Source of the DNA: an uncultured Bacteroides sp.
Lineage (GTDB): Bacteria; Bacteroidota; Bacteroidia; Bacteroidales; Bacteroidaceae
DNA length: 64,000 nucleotides
NCBI RefSeq assembly: GCF_910586915.1
Contig: NZ_CAJULN010000006.1
Coordinates: forward strand, 1 to 64,000
Direction of reading: 5' to 3'
Both the position numbers and the translations under genes were made by a program. The notes beneath the pieces were generated by a model. The model saw only the letters and a list, made by a program, of their open reading frames with translations, was not told the DNA's origin and did no database searches. Of the stretch, positions 7,917 through 17,049 are shown piece after piece. The stretch's first letter is position 1; each line of letters opens with the position of its first letter.

Positions 7917-10397
7917 ATGGATACAGGAGTTGGTTTCATTAATCTTGATGATTCTGTAAAAATTGCGCTTAACATAGCACTTGCAGTGGCTCGTGAAAAT
8001 GCGAACGAGTGTTACACTCCCTCGCATTTGTTGAAAGCTCTACTTCATAAAGATGTAGGGCTAAGAGATTTTATAATAAGTATAGGTAAGGATTTGGGGT
8101 ATCTGGAGGAATGGGCGGATGTCCATATTGAACAATGTCCGAAATCCACCCGGTTTGCCGAAATCAAGCCGTCGGAGAAGATCGACGCCGTTTTCCGTGC
8201 AGCCGACGACGCTCGGATACAGATGGGGCTGTTTGACATCAATCCCATCTGCGTGTTGCTGGCACTGACGAAACCGGGCATCGCCTTTTCCAGTGACCAG
8301 CTCAGGTCTTTCCCTATCCTGGAGAAAGATATCCATTCCATATATACAGGCAACGAACCGGCGGGAGTCTCCGGCAACGTGCCGGAGAGTTTCATTCAAA
8401 GCTCCGTTTCCTCTTCCACTTCCTTTCTCGCCAAGTATTGCGTGGACCTTACCGCCACCGCGGCAGACAGACTTTACCCGACCATCAACCGTGACCGGGA
8501 GAACCGCATGGTCATGGAGGTGCTGGGCAGCCGCAGCAAATCGAACGTGCTGATTGTCGGTGATGCCGGGGTGGGGAAAACAGCCCTAGTGTACGGGCTT
8601 GCATGGAACATAGTCAACCATAAGGTGCCTTCGTTCCTGGAGGGAGCCCGTGTGTTTGAGCTTGACAATGCCTCGCTCATAGCAGGCGCCACCTACAAGG
8701 GGGAGATAGAGGACCGTTTGAAAAACATCGTGAAAGAGTTGCGCGGCATTGACAACGCCATCCTGTTCATTGACGAGATTCATATCCTGCTGGACAGCCG
8801 GCAGGGCAATTCCGGTGCCGGCAATGTGCTGAAGCCCGAATTGTCGCACGGCGACCTGACCGTTATCGGCGCCACCACCATTGACGAATACCGTAAGATT
8901 ATAGAGCCTGACCATGCGTTCAACCGCCGTTTTGAGGTGGTGCAGGTCAATGAGCCGGATTTGAAGTCCGCCATACAGATGCTGCATTCCGTCCGGCAAT
9001 CATACGTGGAGTACCACCGGGTGGGAATCAGCGACGATGCCGTGGCGGAATGCGTGCGCCTTGCCAAGCGGTATGTGAAAGACCGCCGTTTGCCCGACTC
9101 CGCCATCGGCCTGCTGGACATGACACTTTCGGCCATCAAGATGGTCAATGAAACAGGAAGGAAGGATACGGAAGCCTTGCTTGCCCGACTGGACGAGATA
9201 GAAAAGGAGGAAAAAACTCCTCAAGAAAAGGCGGAAGAGCTGAAAACGCTGCTTTTCCTGATGCACAACAAATTAAGCCCCATCCTTTTGGGCGTGGTTT
9301 CCGATGAGGCGGATATCCATGAATTGCAGGAGTATGAAGAGCTGGCGGCTTACCTGCGGAGCGCACTGGCCGCCATCCTGTCATTTGCGGAAAAGAGCAT
9401 AGAGGAGGTAGGAATTTATGAGGTTGTCGCCGTTGTCGCCAGCAAGACGGGCATTCCTATCGGCAAGATACAATCGCAAGAGAAGGAACGCCTGCTCAAT
9501 ATGGAAGACTACCTGCGCCGTCGGGTTGTCGGTCAAGACCAGGCGCTGAAAACGCTGACCGATGCCATTCTTGAATCCCGCAGCGGTATGAACAAGCCGG
9601 GCCAGCCCATCGGCTCCTTCTTCCTGCTGGGACCTACCGGTACCGGCAAGACCGAACTTGCCAAGGCACTGGCGGAGGCGCTGTTCAACGATGAAAAGTC
9701 CATGATTCGTTTTGATATGTCCGAATTCAAGGAGGAGCACTCCGCCGCCCTGCTTTACGGGGCGCCTCCGGGATACGTGGGCTATGAGGAGGGCGGTATG
9801 CTGGTGAATAAAATCCGCCAGCAACCCTACGCGGTGGTCCTCTTTGACGAGATAGAGAAAGCGCATCCGTCCGTCTATGATATTTTCCTGCAAATCATGG
9901 ATGAAGGGAAACTGCATGACCGTCTGGGCAAGGAAGGGGACTTCTCCAACTCCATCGTGCTATTCACTTCCAATGTGGGCAGCGAATGGCTGACGAAGCA
10001 GTTGGAATCGGGCAATGTGCCGGCTACCACCCAGATCATGGAGGTGATGGGGCAGTATTTCCGTCCGGAGTTCCTGGCGCGTCTGTCGGAAATCGTCCCG
10101 TTCTCTCCTATCCGTGAAGACATCCTGTTGAAGATATTCGATATACAGTTCAACAGTGTCAGGAAACTGCTGGACAAGCAAGGTATCGGTATCACCATCA
10201 GTGACGATGCCCGTAAAATGCTAGCCCACAAAGGATTCACTCCCAAATACGGCGCCCGCCAGGTTGCCGGGGTTATCCGCAACTACCTGCGCAGACCGAT
10301 TTCGCGGCTTATCATCAATGAAGAGCTGTGCAAAGGAAAAAATCTGGAGGTGGGTCTGGACGAACAGAATGAATTAACCTGGAATATTCACCAATAA
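7917..10397 (+). CDS. tssH: T6SS sheath-disassembly AAA+ ATPase TssH/ClpV
   Basis: An 826-residue ClpB-like ATPase that extracts and unfolds contracted TssB-TssC sheath for reuse. An N-terminal Clp repeat domain (~1-140) is followed by a first AAA domain with Walker A GDAGVGKTAL (~residue 214) and Walker B AILFIDEIH (~280). The second AAA domain has GPTGTGKTEL (~571) and AVVLFDEIEKAHP. The C-terminal part carries YGARQVAGVIRNYLRRPIS. I chose the ATG at 7917 over a TTG two codons earlier. It opens the plus-strand T6SS gene series. Confidence 0.93.
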   Translation: MDTGVGFINLDDSVKIALNIALAVARENANECYTPSHLLKALLHKDVGLRDFIISIGKDLGYLEEWADVHIEQCPKSTRFAEIKPSEKIDAVFRAADDARIQMGLFDINPICVLLALTKPGIAFSSDQLRSFPILEKDIHSIYTGNEPAGVSGNVPESFIQSSVSSSTSFLAKYCVDLTATAADRLYPTINRDRENRMVMEVLGSRSKSNVLIVGDAGVGKTALVYGLAWNIVNHKVPSFLEGARVFELDNASLIAGATYKGEIEDRLKNIVKELRGIDNAILFIDEIHILLDSRQGNSGAGNVLKPELSHGDLTVIGATTIDEYRKIIEPDHAFNRRFEVVQVNEPDLKSAIQMLHSVRQSYVEYHRVGISDDAVAECVRLAKRYVKDRRLPDSAIGLLDMTLSAIKMVNETGRKDTEALLARLDEIEKEEKTPQEKAEELKTLLFLMHNKLSPILLGVVSDEADIHELQEYEELAAYLRSALAAILSFAEKSIEEVGIYEVVAVVASKTGIPIGKIQSQEKERLLNMEDYLRRRVVGQDQALKTLTDAILESRSGMNKPGQPIGSFFLLGPTGTGKTELAKALAEALFNDEKSMIRFDMSEFKEEHSAALLYGAPPGYVGYEEGGMLVNKIRQQPYAVVLFDEIEKAHPSVYDIFLQIMDEGKLHDRLGKEGDFSNSIVLFTSNVGSEWLTKQLESGNVPATTQIMEVMGQYFRPEFLARLSEIVPFSPIREDILLKIFDIQFNSVRKLLDKQGIGITISDDARKMLAHKGFTPKYGARQVAGVIRNYLRRPISRLIINEELCKGKNLEVGLDEQNELTWNIHQ

Positions 10398-10408
10398 TCA
10401 AGTACAGT

Positions 10409-10831
10409 ATGTTTGGATATACAGTATTCTTAAAGATCGGCAATCTTGCCGCTTCCTCACTGGTCGATATGTATAAGGACAGTTACCAGCTTATCGGCTG
10501 TGAGTTCGGGTTCGCCCAGGGGATAGACATCAAAGGACAGGCCCAGACCGAAGTGAAAGGCGGTACGTTCTATGTGACTTACCCCCATCTTCCCAACCGT
10601 GACATGATCCAGTGGATGCTGGATGCCCGTAAGTATCAGAACGGAGCCATCGTGGTCCATGACAACCAGGGTTCCACGCTCGAAAAGATACTCTTTGAGA
10701 AAGCGACCTGTGTGGATATGGAAATCAGCTATATCCGGCAGGGGAAGAGCTATATCGCAACCAAGCTGACCGTGCAAGCTCAGAAGCTGACGTTCGGGTC
10801 GGAGGAATTTGAAAATCAGTGGGTATTTTAA
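10409..10831 (+). CDS. tssD: Hcp-like tube protein (TssD paralogue)
   Basis: A 140-residue TssD-family protein. Its layout matches the main Hcp: an opening beta strand, a QIDIKGQAQTEVKGG-like turn region (here GIDIKGQAQTEVKGGTFYVT), an aromatic DMIQWMLDARK segment, and a closing strand ending FGSEEFENQWVF. It is 11 bp after clpV and 13 bp before the next Hcp. Family knowledge: extra Hcp paralogues in Bacteroidales T6SS loci are often paired with specific cargo. Inference: this copy may form a specialised tube ring. Confidence 0.85.
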   Translation: MFGYTVFLKIGNLAASSLVDMYKDSYQLIGCEFGFAQGIDIKGQAQTEVKGGTFYVTYPHLPNRDMIQWMLDARKYQNGAIVVHDNQGSTLEKILFEKATCVDMEISYIRQGKSYIATKLTVQAQKLTFGSEEFENQWVF

Positions 10832-10844
10832 AAACAACAATGTT

Positions 10845-11261
10845 ATGGGACTCTTTAGTTTTCCGCAAGTGGACAGCAATGTGAATGTCATATTCAGTGT
10901 TGACGGTGACGAGTATACAGTGGAACAGTTCAAAATCGGTTTTCACCAGCCTGTCGATGGTATAAAGAACCAGCCGGAGGGGGAAGTGCGTGGCGGACGC
11001 ATCATGATAACCCTTTCGCAAACAGTGAAGAACAACATCTACGGATGGGCTGTGAAACCGTGGATGAAAAAGAACGGGGCGGTACTGTTCAAAACCGGTA
11101 CGTCCGGGGTGATATTTGAGGTGGCGTTTACGAATGCGTATTGTGTCAATTTGAAACGGGTTATTGAATCTTTGGGGCAAGGCTTGTCAACTACCTTGAT
11201 TTTGTCTCCTGAAAGTGTAAGCGTGAATGGTATTGAATTTGATAATCGGTGGGTGAAATAA
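10845..11261 (+). CDS. tssD: Hcp-like tube protein (TssD paralogue) preceding effector candidate
   Basis: A 138-residue TssD-family protein starting MGLFSFPQVDSNVNVIFSVD. I used the ATG at 10845; a TTG at 10809 in the same frame would overlap the previous gene and add residues outside the family. Conserved Hcp features include the YTVEQFKIGFHQPVD strand, EGEVRGGRIMITL and the final NGIEFDNRWVK. It ends 6 bp before the AT-rich effector candidate, which suggests this Hcp carries that cargo in its lumen. Confidence 0.85.
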   Translation: MGLFSFPQVDSNVNVIFSVDGDEYTVEQFKIGFHQPVDGIKNQPEGEVRGGRIMITLSQTVKNNIYGWAVKPWMKKNGAVLFKTGTSGVIFEVAFTNAYCVNLKRVIESLGQGLSTTLILSPESVSVNGIEFDNRWVK

Positions 11262-11267
11262 GAAATT

Positions 11268-12272
11268 ATGCGATATAAAACAAATCAAGTAATATCATTT
11301 GAAGAGTATCTTTTTTTGCAAAACATGGGACTTCCTTATACCGGTTTTGTCAAAGGCATGGGATATACTTTTCCTAACTACCTACCTGTACAGATGCCTC
11401 ACATAGAAAATAATAGAGTACAGTGGAATACTTGGGTAAATTATCCTGTTAGGCAACAAGTTTGGGATACATCTCCTCAAGCTGTGTTTAGGAGCATGGA
11501 TTATTCTCCTGAGGATATAATCAACAAGATAAAGAAAGATAATGGTGATGGAACTATAACTTTTCAAATAGGCATGGATAAGATTACAGTTCCATCAGAC
11601 CCAAGTAAATACAAGGTTGGTGTTGAAATAAATAAATCATCTGATTTTTATAGTGTAAGCATAGGTATCCATAACAATGAAAATAACCAATCTTATTTTA
11701 AGACAATAACGTATCGTGAAGAAATAGTTGATAATGTAAGTGAGCCATCTCATGGTGCGTTAGATAATACGTTGGAGACTTTAAAAAATATTGGGAATTA
11801 TAATACAGGTATTGGGGTTGCCATAGGATCGCTTGAAACAGGTTTAAATCCTATAGCGAAGAAAATTCACCCCTTTAGACCTATCTATTATTCTGATGGC
11901 CACATATTTAAACCTGCTTTACCAGGATATAATTGGGGACCTATTTCCGGTCAATTTGTTGAGAAAAGTTTTGAAAAGCTAAATAGATGGGGAAGATATT
12001 CTGGAGGATTGGGAATTATATTAACAGCTACAAATTTTTTTGATGATGATTCGTCGTGGGAAAAAGTTGCTGTAGATGAAATCTTTAATATTATAGGATT
12101 CTTCTCATTACCGGGTTTCATAATCTCAACAACTTATACAGCTGTTGATGTTTTTTATCCTAATGGATGGAAAGGTTTATTTGATGACATTTCAAAACAT
12201 TTATATGAAATGTACATGAACCAAGTAAATGAAGATGGGGTAATGATGGCTCCATGGATATTCGGAAAATAA
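11268..12272 (+). CDS. Candidate T6SS effector, AT-rich, possibly membrane-acting
   Basis: A 334-residue protein with no family I recognise. Base composition turns sharply AT-rich at its start and back to GC-rich after position ~12690, which marks it and the next gene as an inserted cassette. Residues ~1-150 are soluble and mixed. The C-terminal third holds two long hydrophobic stretches (GGLGIILTATNFF and IFNIIGFFSLPGFIISTTYT), which suggests membrane insertion. It follows an hcp by 6 bp and precedes a small polytopic membrane protein by 3 bp. This hcp-effector-immunity order is the pattern of variable regions in Bacteroidales T6SS loci. The toxic role is inference from context only. Confidence 0.6.
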   Translation: MRYKTNQVISFEEYLFLQNMGLPYTGFVKGMGYTFPNYLPVQMPHIENNRVQWNTWVNYPVRQQVWDTSPQAVFRSMDYSPEDIINKIKKDNGDGTITFQIGMDKITVPSDPSKYKVGVEINKSSDFYSVSIGIHNNENNQSYFKTITYREEIVDNVSEPSHGALDNTLETLKNIGNYNTGIGVAIGSLETGLNPIAKKIHPFRPIYYSDGHIFKPALPGYNWGPISGQFVEKSFEKLNRWGRYSGGLGIILTATNFFDDDSSWEKVAVDEIFNIIGFFSLPGFIISTTYTAVDVFYPNGWKGLFDDISKHLYEMYMNQVNEDGVMMAPWIFGK

Positions 12273-12275
12273 AAA

Positions 12276-12683
12276 ATGAGAAATATGATTTGGTACAAAT
12301 ATTGGTATTATACGATTTTTTTTATTTATGATTCAATATGTAAAAATCAAGCATCAAACAAAAGTTTTGCTGTTGAATTATTTAGTGTAATTATATATAT
12401 AATTATTGCAATAATCAATAGTGTCTTATATTTTATATTTGGTTGTAGTTTGATGAGAAATTTATGTCACATCTATTCTCATTTAATATTGTTTTCAGCT
12501 ATTTATTTCTTTAATGGATTTCTTTTTTGGTCAGAAAAAAAAGCTAGATTGGAAAGAGGTATTTATAGAGAGATAAGCAGGCAGAAGAAAAATTTATTAT
12601 TCGTAATACTAACGATAGTTGTATTTGCGATATATTTTTACATTTTATTTAATCATAGAGAATATTTCTTATTAATATATTAG
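12276..12683 (+). CDS. Candidate T6SS immunity protein, polytopic membrane protein
   Basis: A 135-residue, very AT-rich gene coding a protein with about three or four membrane spans (around residues 12-20, 35-58, 68-88 and 107-130) separated by a charged loop, EKKARLERGIYREISRQKKN. It follows the effector candidate by 3 bp and directly abuts the next gene. Family knowledge: immunity proteins for membrane-targeting toxins are commonly small inner-membrane proteins. The immunity role is inferred from position and topology. Confidence 0.55.
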   Translation: MRNMIWYKYWYYTIFFIYDSICKNQASNKSFAVELFSVIIYIIIAIINSVLYFIFGCSLMRNLCHIYSHLILFSAIYFFNGFLFWSEKKARLERGIYREISRQKKNLLFVILTIVVFAIYFYILFNHREYFLLIY

Positions 12684-12977
12684 ATGAAACAATATAAAAC
12701 CATAATAATTTATGCCGTTTCTGGTATTGAACAAAAACAGGCATTGGAAAGTGAACTGGAAAAATACGGGCTGGAGCGATTGGGAGAGCAAGACATCTTC
12801 GCACTTCCCTTAGACGAATACCGCACGAAAGTACAAGCATTCAAAGCCTACCTGCGAGCCTATTCGCGCAAGCATCTGGACAGTCAGGACACAGTATTGT
12901 TCGTGGAATCACGCATGAATCCGGAACGGACCCTGACTACTATGCTGCAAACCAATCTGATGAGTGAGGACGAATAA
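12684..12977 (+). CDS. Small conserved-looking protein of unknown function in the T6SS locus
   Basis: A 97-residue soluble protein with KTIIIYAVSGIEQKQALESE at the start, then a charged helix (TKVQAFKAYLRAYSRKHLDS) and a short strand DTVLFVESRM. Its first ATG follows the stop of the immunity candidate directly. Codon use changes from AT-rich to the GC-rich style of the T6SS backbone within its first 30 codons, so it belongs to the backbone rather than the inserted cassette. The beta-alpha-beta feel suggests a small alpha/beta fold; I cannot name a family. Confidence 0.55.
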   Translation: MKQYKTIIIYAVSGIEQKQALESELEKYGLERLGEQDIFALPLDEYRTKVQAFKAYLRAYSRKHLDSQDTVLFVESRMNPERTLTTMLQTNLMSEDE

Positions 12978-12992
12978 AAGATTACGGATATT

Positions 12993-13394
12993 ATGAGTGC
13001 ACAATCGTATATCAAACTTTGGACCGCCGAGCCCTCGGAACATGATGAGGTGCAGGCTTACGACCTGTTGAGTTATGAGTATGACTTCCGGAAGCCGACG
13101 ACCCCATGCGGGCAAGCGGTCGGAAAGATCACCGGGGGACAGATGCAGGTAAGCATAGCCGGATTTCCCTCGAAGGAGTTGCTGGAATGGATGTTCAATT
13201 CACGCATCCTGAAAAGCGGAGAGGTGATGAACACCTCGGGAAGGCTGGGAACACCGAAGGAAATAGTCAGGTTCAAGGGAGCCCAATGTCTGGATTTCCA
13301 TGTGCATTCGACCGTGAAAGAGAGTTGTATCTCGCTGCTTATCCATTTCAGGGAAATGGAAGCCGGCGATTCGTGTCACCTAAATTTGAAATGA
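12993..13394 (+). CDS. tssD: Hcp-like tube protein (TssD paralogue)
   Basis: A 133-residue divergent Hcp-family protein. It keeps the order of family segments: an initial strand SYIKLWTAEPSEHDEVQAYD, the LLSYEYDFRKPTTPCGQAVG region, the ELLEWMFNSRILKSG helix, and a closing SCISLLIHFREMEAG strand. It is followed 4 bp later by another Hcp-like gene. With its divergent sequence it may be a capping or adaptor ring rather than the bulk tube, which is inference. Confidence 0.78.
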   Translation: MSAQSYIKLWTAEPSEHDEVQAYDLLSYEYDFRKPTTPCGQAVGKITGGQMQVSIAGFPSKELLEWMFNSRILKSGEVMNTSGRLGTPKEIVRFKGAQCLDFHVHSTVKESCISLLIHFREMEAGDSCHLNLK

Positions 13395-13398
13395 GATT

Positions 13399-13842
13399 AT
13401 GAACTGGTTTGCTGCCTTGTTTAAACGGAAAGAGCCCGGAACGGTGAATGACCGTTATGCGATGAAGCTGTCCGTATGCCACGAGACATACACGGTAGAA
13501 GAATTTGACCTGCAATTCAAACGGAATACCGACCGTGACGGATTGCCGGAAGGTGAGGCATACGGCGGTTTCGTTACCTGTATCCTTGCTGGTATGCCGG
13601 GTGACGGCCTGCTGCGATGGGGCGCCTACAGCCAACCATGCGAGGACGGTGACCTGCGGGTTTACCGGAAAGACAAACCGGACCAGGAAGCCGAATTCGT
13701 CCTGCGTTTCGTGGAAGGGAACTGCATCCGTTTGCAGCGTAAGGCTGACCGTATGAACCAAAAAAGCAGCATTACCCTCCTGTTTGCCGCAAGGATATTG
13801 CAATTCAGTGACGACGAATTTGAGAATAACGAATGGCGCTGA
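13399..13842 (+). CDS. tssD: Hcp-like tube protein (TssD paralogue)
   Basis: A 147-residue Hcp-family protein with a short hydrophobic-basic N-terminus (MNWFAALFKRKEPG), then YAMKLSVCHETYTVEEFDLQ, GEAYGGFVTCILAG and a C-terminal ILQFSDDEFENNEWR that matches the FENQWVF ending of the other paralogues. Its 3' end overlaps the tssE start by about 10 bp, so it is translationally coupled to the baseplate genes. Confidence 0.8.
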   Translation: MNWFAALFKRKEPGTVNDRYAMKLSVCHETYTVEEFDLQFKRNTDRDGLPEGEAYGGFVTCILAGMPGDGLLRWGAYSQPCEDGDLRVYRKDKPDQEAEFVLRFVEGNCIRLQRKADRMNQKSSITLLFAARILQFSDDEFENNEWR

Positions 13843-14297
13843 CAAGTATGGAAACGAAATTTTGCAAACTACCTCTGGATTTTGGAGCCTTGCTCAGCGA
13901 GGATGTGGAAAACAGCCGCCTCGCGTCCTGTACGGAGATAGAGTCCATCGACCAGTTCATCGAGATGCTGATTGACACGGCTCCCGGGGAACACGCCTTT
14001 GACAAGGATTTCGGCTGCGAGATTTTTTATCTTGATTTTGAGAGTATCATTTCGCATACCCGCTGGGAAGGGCAGTTTTCCGACTATATCACCCAAGCCA
14101 TCACCCGGTACGAGAAGCGTCTTACGAATGTGAACGTCCGGGTCATTATCGACGATACCACCCGGCAGGACAATGTGTTCGAGGCTTCGACCATAAAAAA
14201 ACGCGTGCAGGTATATGTCTATGGCAATCTGGTGCATACCGGAGAGAAGCGTTGCTTTTACTATGTGATTTATTTAGGACCCATTTCAACCCGATGA
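13833..14297 (+). CDS. tssE: T6SS baseplate protein TssE (gp25-like)
   Basis: A 154-residue gp25/TssE-family protein. The gp25 core starts around residue 35 (IESIDQFIEMLIDTAPGEHA), includes FDKDFGCEIFYLDFE, and has the conserved ITRYEKRLTNVNVRVIIDD segment. TssE nucleates sheath assembly at the baseplate wedge. Two starts are possible: ATG at 13833, overlapping the previous hcp, or ATG at 13848. tssF follows after 7 bp. Confidence 0.88.
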   Translation: MALTSMETKFCKLPLDFGALLSEDVENSRLASCTEIESIDQFIEMLIDTAPGEHAFDKDFGCEIFYLDFESIISHTRWEGQFSDYITQAITRYEKRLTNVNVRVIIDDTTRQDNVFEASTIKKRVQVYVYGNLVHTGEKRCFYYVIYLGPISTR

Positions 14298-14304
14298 AAA
14301 GCGT

Positions 14305-16149
14305 ATGAGTATGGAGAAATATAACAAGGAGCAAATCAGGAACCGTATGCTGAAATACGCGGCGGCGTTCTGGGGAATCAAGAAAGCGGAAAATTTTGAC
14401 CCTGTCGTCAAACTGATGCTGGAGGCGCTGTCCAACGAACTGTATATGCTGGGGGAAGACTTCACGGCCATCGAGACACGGCTGCTGGAAAAAACCGCCC
14501 GCATTCTGACACCGGACATACTGACCTCGGCACTTCCCGCGCATGGTGTCGTGCATGCCTCTCCCATCGAACCCGGCTACCTGATTACGAAAGAGTCGGG
14601 CATGTATTATGAGAATGACCTGCTGACCCAGAAACTGTCCGCCGGAAGCATTTCCTTTTATCCGGCCTGTGACACCCTGTTGCACAAAGCCGATGTGAAA
14701 TACATGGTGTGTGACGATATACTCTATCAGGTGGACCATACCCTGTCGAAAACCATGATTGCCCGTACGGAAACAAGGATGCCCGCCCGCACGGTGTGGC
14801 TCGGCCTGACGGTGGACGACTCGCTGACGGACCTGGAAAACATTTCTTTCTATCTTGACTTCCCCAACCTTACCGAAAGCTATGAATACCTGTTCCTGCT
14901 TCCGTGCACGGAATGGTCCGCCGGTGGAAACCCTATCCGGATGGAGCCGGGCATCTATGAGAAAAGCCGGTTGCCGGAGGAATCCACCCGTGCCTTCTTC
15001 CGGAGCTATGATGTGATGTCCGTCATAGACAAGGAGGTGATGGAGCTCTACAACAAGCATTTCCTGCGGGTTTCGCAACCGGTCCCCCTCAATGAGGTTG
15101 ACAAGGAGCCCCTGCCGAAAGCCTTGTCTTCCTGTTTCGGGGAGCGTGTGCGGGAAAAGATGCAGGAAAAGTTGGTGTGGGTGAAAATCGTATTCCCCGC
15201 CCATTTCACTCCGGAAATCCTGGAGGAGCTTCATGCGGGCATCAACATCGTGCCTGTGGAAAACAAGCTGCTGCACGAACAGACCACCTCCCTCGAAGAC
15301 ACGTTCAGGGTGATTCCCCTGCGTACAGGCAATTACGAGTCCCTGCTGTCCGTGCACAGCGTGAAGGACTCGGACGGAAAGAGCTATCATGAACTCCAGT
15401 ATCCGGTACCCGGTTCCACGGAGAGTTACGGCACCTATTCCATCCGCAAGGGAGGCTGCGAGCGTTTTGACTCCCGCTCCGCCAAGGAACTGCTCGGCTA
15501 TCTGCTGGACCTGCTGGATGACGAGACCCACGCCTTCCATGCCGTTTCAAGTGTCAAGCTGCAAGCACTCGCCGGCCAGATGGAGCAACTGACGGCACAA
15601 CTGAAACAGGCGACCGACAACATGAACGAATACAGGGAGCCCCCCTATTACCTGATGGTTGACCAAATGTCCGGCAAAGGGCAGGTCACCGTGAAATACT
15701 GGACCACCCACTGCGAGACAGGCAACCAAATACAGGCCGGCGTGGAGCTGTCGCCATACGCCACCACCTATCTGGACCCGAAAACACTCGCGCTTGTCAG
15801 TACCACCTACGGCGGGAAGCAAGCCCCCAAGAACCGGGAGCTGATCGATATCTACAAATACGGGATCATTTCACACGGGCGTGTGCTGACGCAAAACGAC
15901 ATAGCCAGCTTCTGCAAGAAAGAGCTTGGCGAGCTTTTGTTGCGGACAGAAATACGCAACGGGGTGGAAATCAGCCCAGTTCCCACCGAAGGGCTGATAC
16001 GCACCAAAGAAGTGCATCTGGTCCTGGGAACGAAGCTGGACGGGCCGTCGCAGGAAAAACAGATGAAAGACAGCCTGCACACCAGACTGTCTGCCTGCTC
16101 GCCGGACACATTCAATTACCGCATATTCATCGAATACAATAACGCATAA
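14305..16149 (+). CDS. tssF: T6SS baseplate protein TssF
   Basis: A 614-residue TssF/VasA-family protein, the main wedge protein of the T6SS baseplate, which binds TssG and TssK. The N-terminal family signature is visible: AAAFWGIKKAENFDPVVKLM, LSNELYMLGEDFTAIETRLL and LTPDILTSALPAHGVVHASP. A middle region holds ETRMPARTVWLGLTVDDSLT. It lies between tssE and tssN, with 11 bp to tssN. Confidence 0.9.
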   Translation: MSMEKYNKEQIRNRMLKYAAAFWGIKKAENFDPVVKLMLEALSNELYMLGEDFTAIETRLLEKTARILTPDILTSALPAHGVVHASPIEPGYLITKESGMYYENDLLTQKLSAGSISFYPACDTLLHKADVKYMVCDDILYQVDHTLSKTMIARTETRMPARTVWLGLTVDDSLTDLENISFYLDFPNLTESYEYLFLLPCTEWSAGGNPIRMEPGIYEKSRLPEESTRAFFRSYDVMSVIDKEVMELYNKHFLRVSQPVPLNEVDKEPLPKALSSCFGERVREKMQEKLVWVKIVFPAHFTPEILEELHAGINIVPVENKLLHEQTTSLEDTFRVIPLRTGNYESLLSVHSVKDSDGKSYHELQYPVPGSTESYGTYSIRKGGCERFDSRSAKELLGYLLDLLDDETHAFHAVSSVKLQALAGQMEQLTAQLKQATDNMNEYREPPYYLMVDQMSGKGQVTVKYWTTHCETGNQIQAGVELSPYATTYLDPKTLALVSTTYGGKQAPKNRELIDIYKYGIISHGRVLTQNDIASFCKKELGELLLRTEIRNGVEISPVPTEGLIRTKEVHLVLGTKLDGPSQEKQMKDSLHTRLSACSPDTFNYRIFIEYNNA

Positions 16150-16160
16150 ACATAGAACTT

Positions 16161-17039
16161 ATGGACCCTGTCACCCAACATCTGATTTCATCGTACCTGC
16201 TGATGCCCGTACTGACTGTGATTTTCGGGATTGCAGCCTATTTTATCGCACGGAAGAACAAGCTGCTCAACAATAAGAAACTGATTGTCTATCTGCTGCT
16301 GTGCGGCATTGTACTTGCCCTGCCCGGCCTGTCGGGATTCATGGACTACAACTTCATGCCCTACATCTATGTTTTGCTTGCCATCCTGTACTGGACCGCC
16401 GGGTATTACAACCGGTTCCTGCTGCGGAAAGTGTTCGCTTCGGGCAAGGAGACACCCTCTTTCGGTATCCGGTGCCTGCTGACGGTTACGGTCGTGCTGC
16501 TGGGCGCGGGGCTCTTCTCCGTAGTGTTCAACCTCTGCAACGAACTCCAGTACGGCATCTGGGCCTCCACCTGCCTGCTGCCTTTCGCCTTCCCGCTCCT
16601 GTACACCCAGACGGTAAACAGCTATTTTGACATACCCCTTGAAATATACAAGGTCTGGAAGTATTCGGAAGAGTATGATTCGGACTCCTTGTACATCAAC
16701 CGTGAGCGGAGCATCGTGGTGGATGTGGAAATTTTCCGCAAGGTGGACGATCCCGCCGCGGAGCGTATTACCGGCAAGGCGTCCGAAGATGTCATTTTCG
16801 GGCATTGGTTCCAGCGCATGATTGACGACTGCAACCTCAAATCGCCGTCCTCTCCGATAGTCTATCAGAATGATGGCGGCGCCTATTACGAATGGGTGTT
16901 CTATACCAAATCCTCCTTTTTCAAGAGAAGGTTCTATATAGACCCGGACGTCACGCTTGCCGAGAACCGGCTGAAAAGCCATGATGTGATCATAGCCAAG
17001 CGCGTGGCGAACGAAATAGTGAATTACAAGGAATATTAA
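16161..17039 (+). CDS. tssN: T6SS inner-membrane protein TssN
   Basis: A 292-residue protein with about six membrane spans in the first ~165 residues (ISSYLLMPVLTVIFGIAAYF, LIVYLLLCGIVLALPGLSGF, MPYIYVLLAILYWTAGYY, CLLTVTVVLLGAGLFSVVF and others). A cytoplasmic C-terminal domain of ~125 residues follows. TssN is specific to the Bacteroidota T6SS (subtype iii), where it forms the inner-membrane base of the trans-envelope complex that replaces TssJLM. Size, topology and position after tssF support the call. Confidence 0.85.
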   Translation: MDPVTQHLISSYLLMPVLTVIFGIAAYFIARKNKLLNNKKLIVYLLLCGIVLALPGLSGFMDYNFMPYIYVLLAILYWTAGYYNRFLLRKVFASGKETPSFGIRCLLTVTVVLLGAGLFSVVFNLCNELQYGIWASTCLLPFAFPLLYTQTVNSYFDIPLEIYKVWKYSEEYDSDSLYINRERSIVVDVEIFRKVDDPAAERITGKASEDVIFGHWFQRMIDDCNLKSPSSPIVYQNDGGAYYEWVFYTKSSFFKRRFYIDPDVTLAENRLKSHDVIIAKRVANEIVNYKEY

Positions 17040-17049
17040 AAAAACAGAC

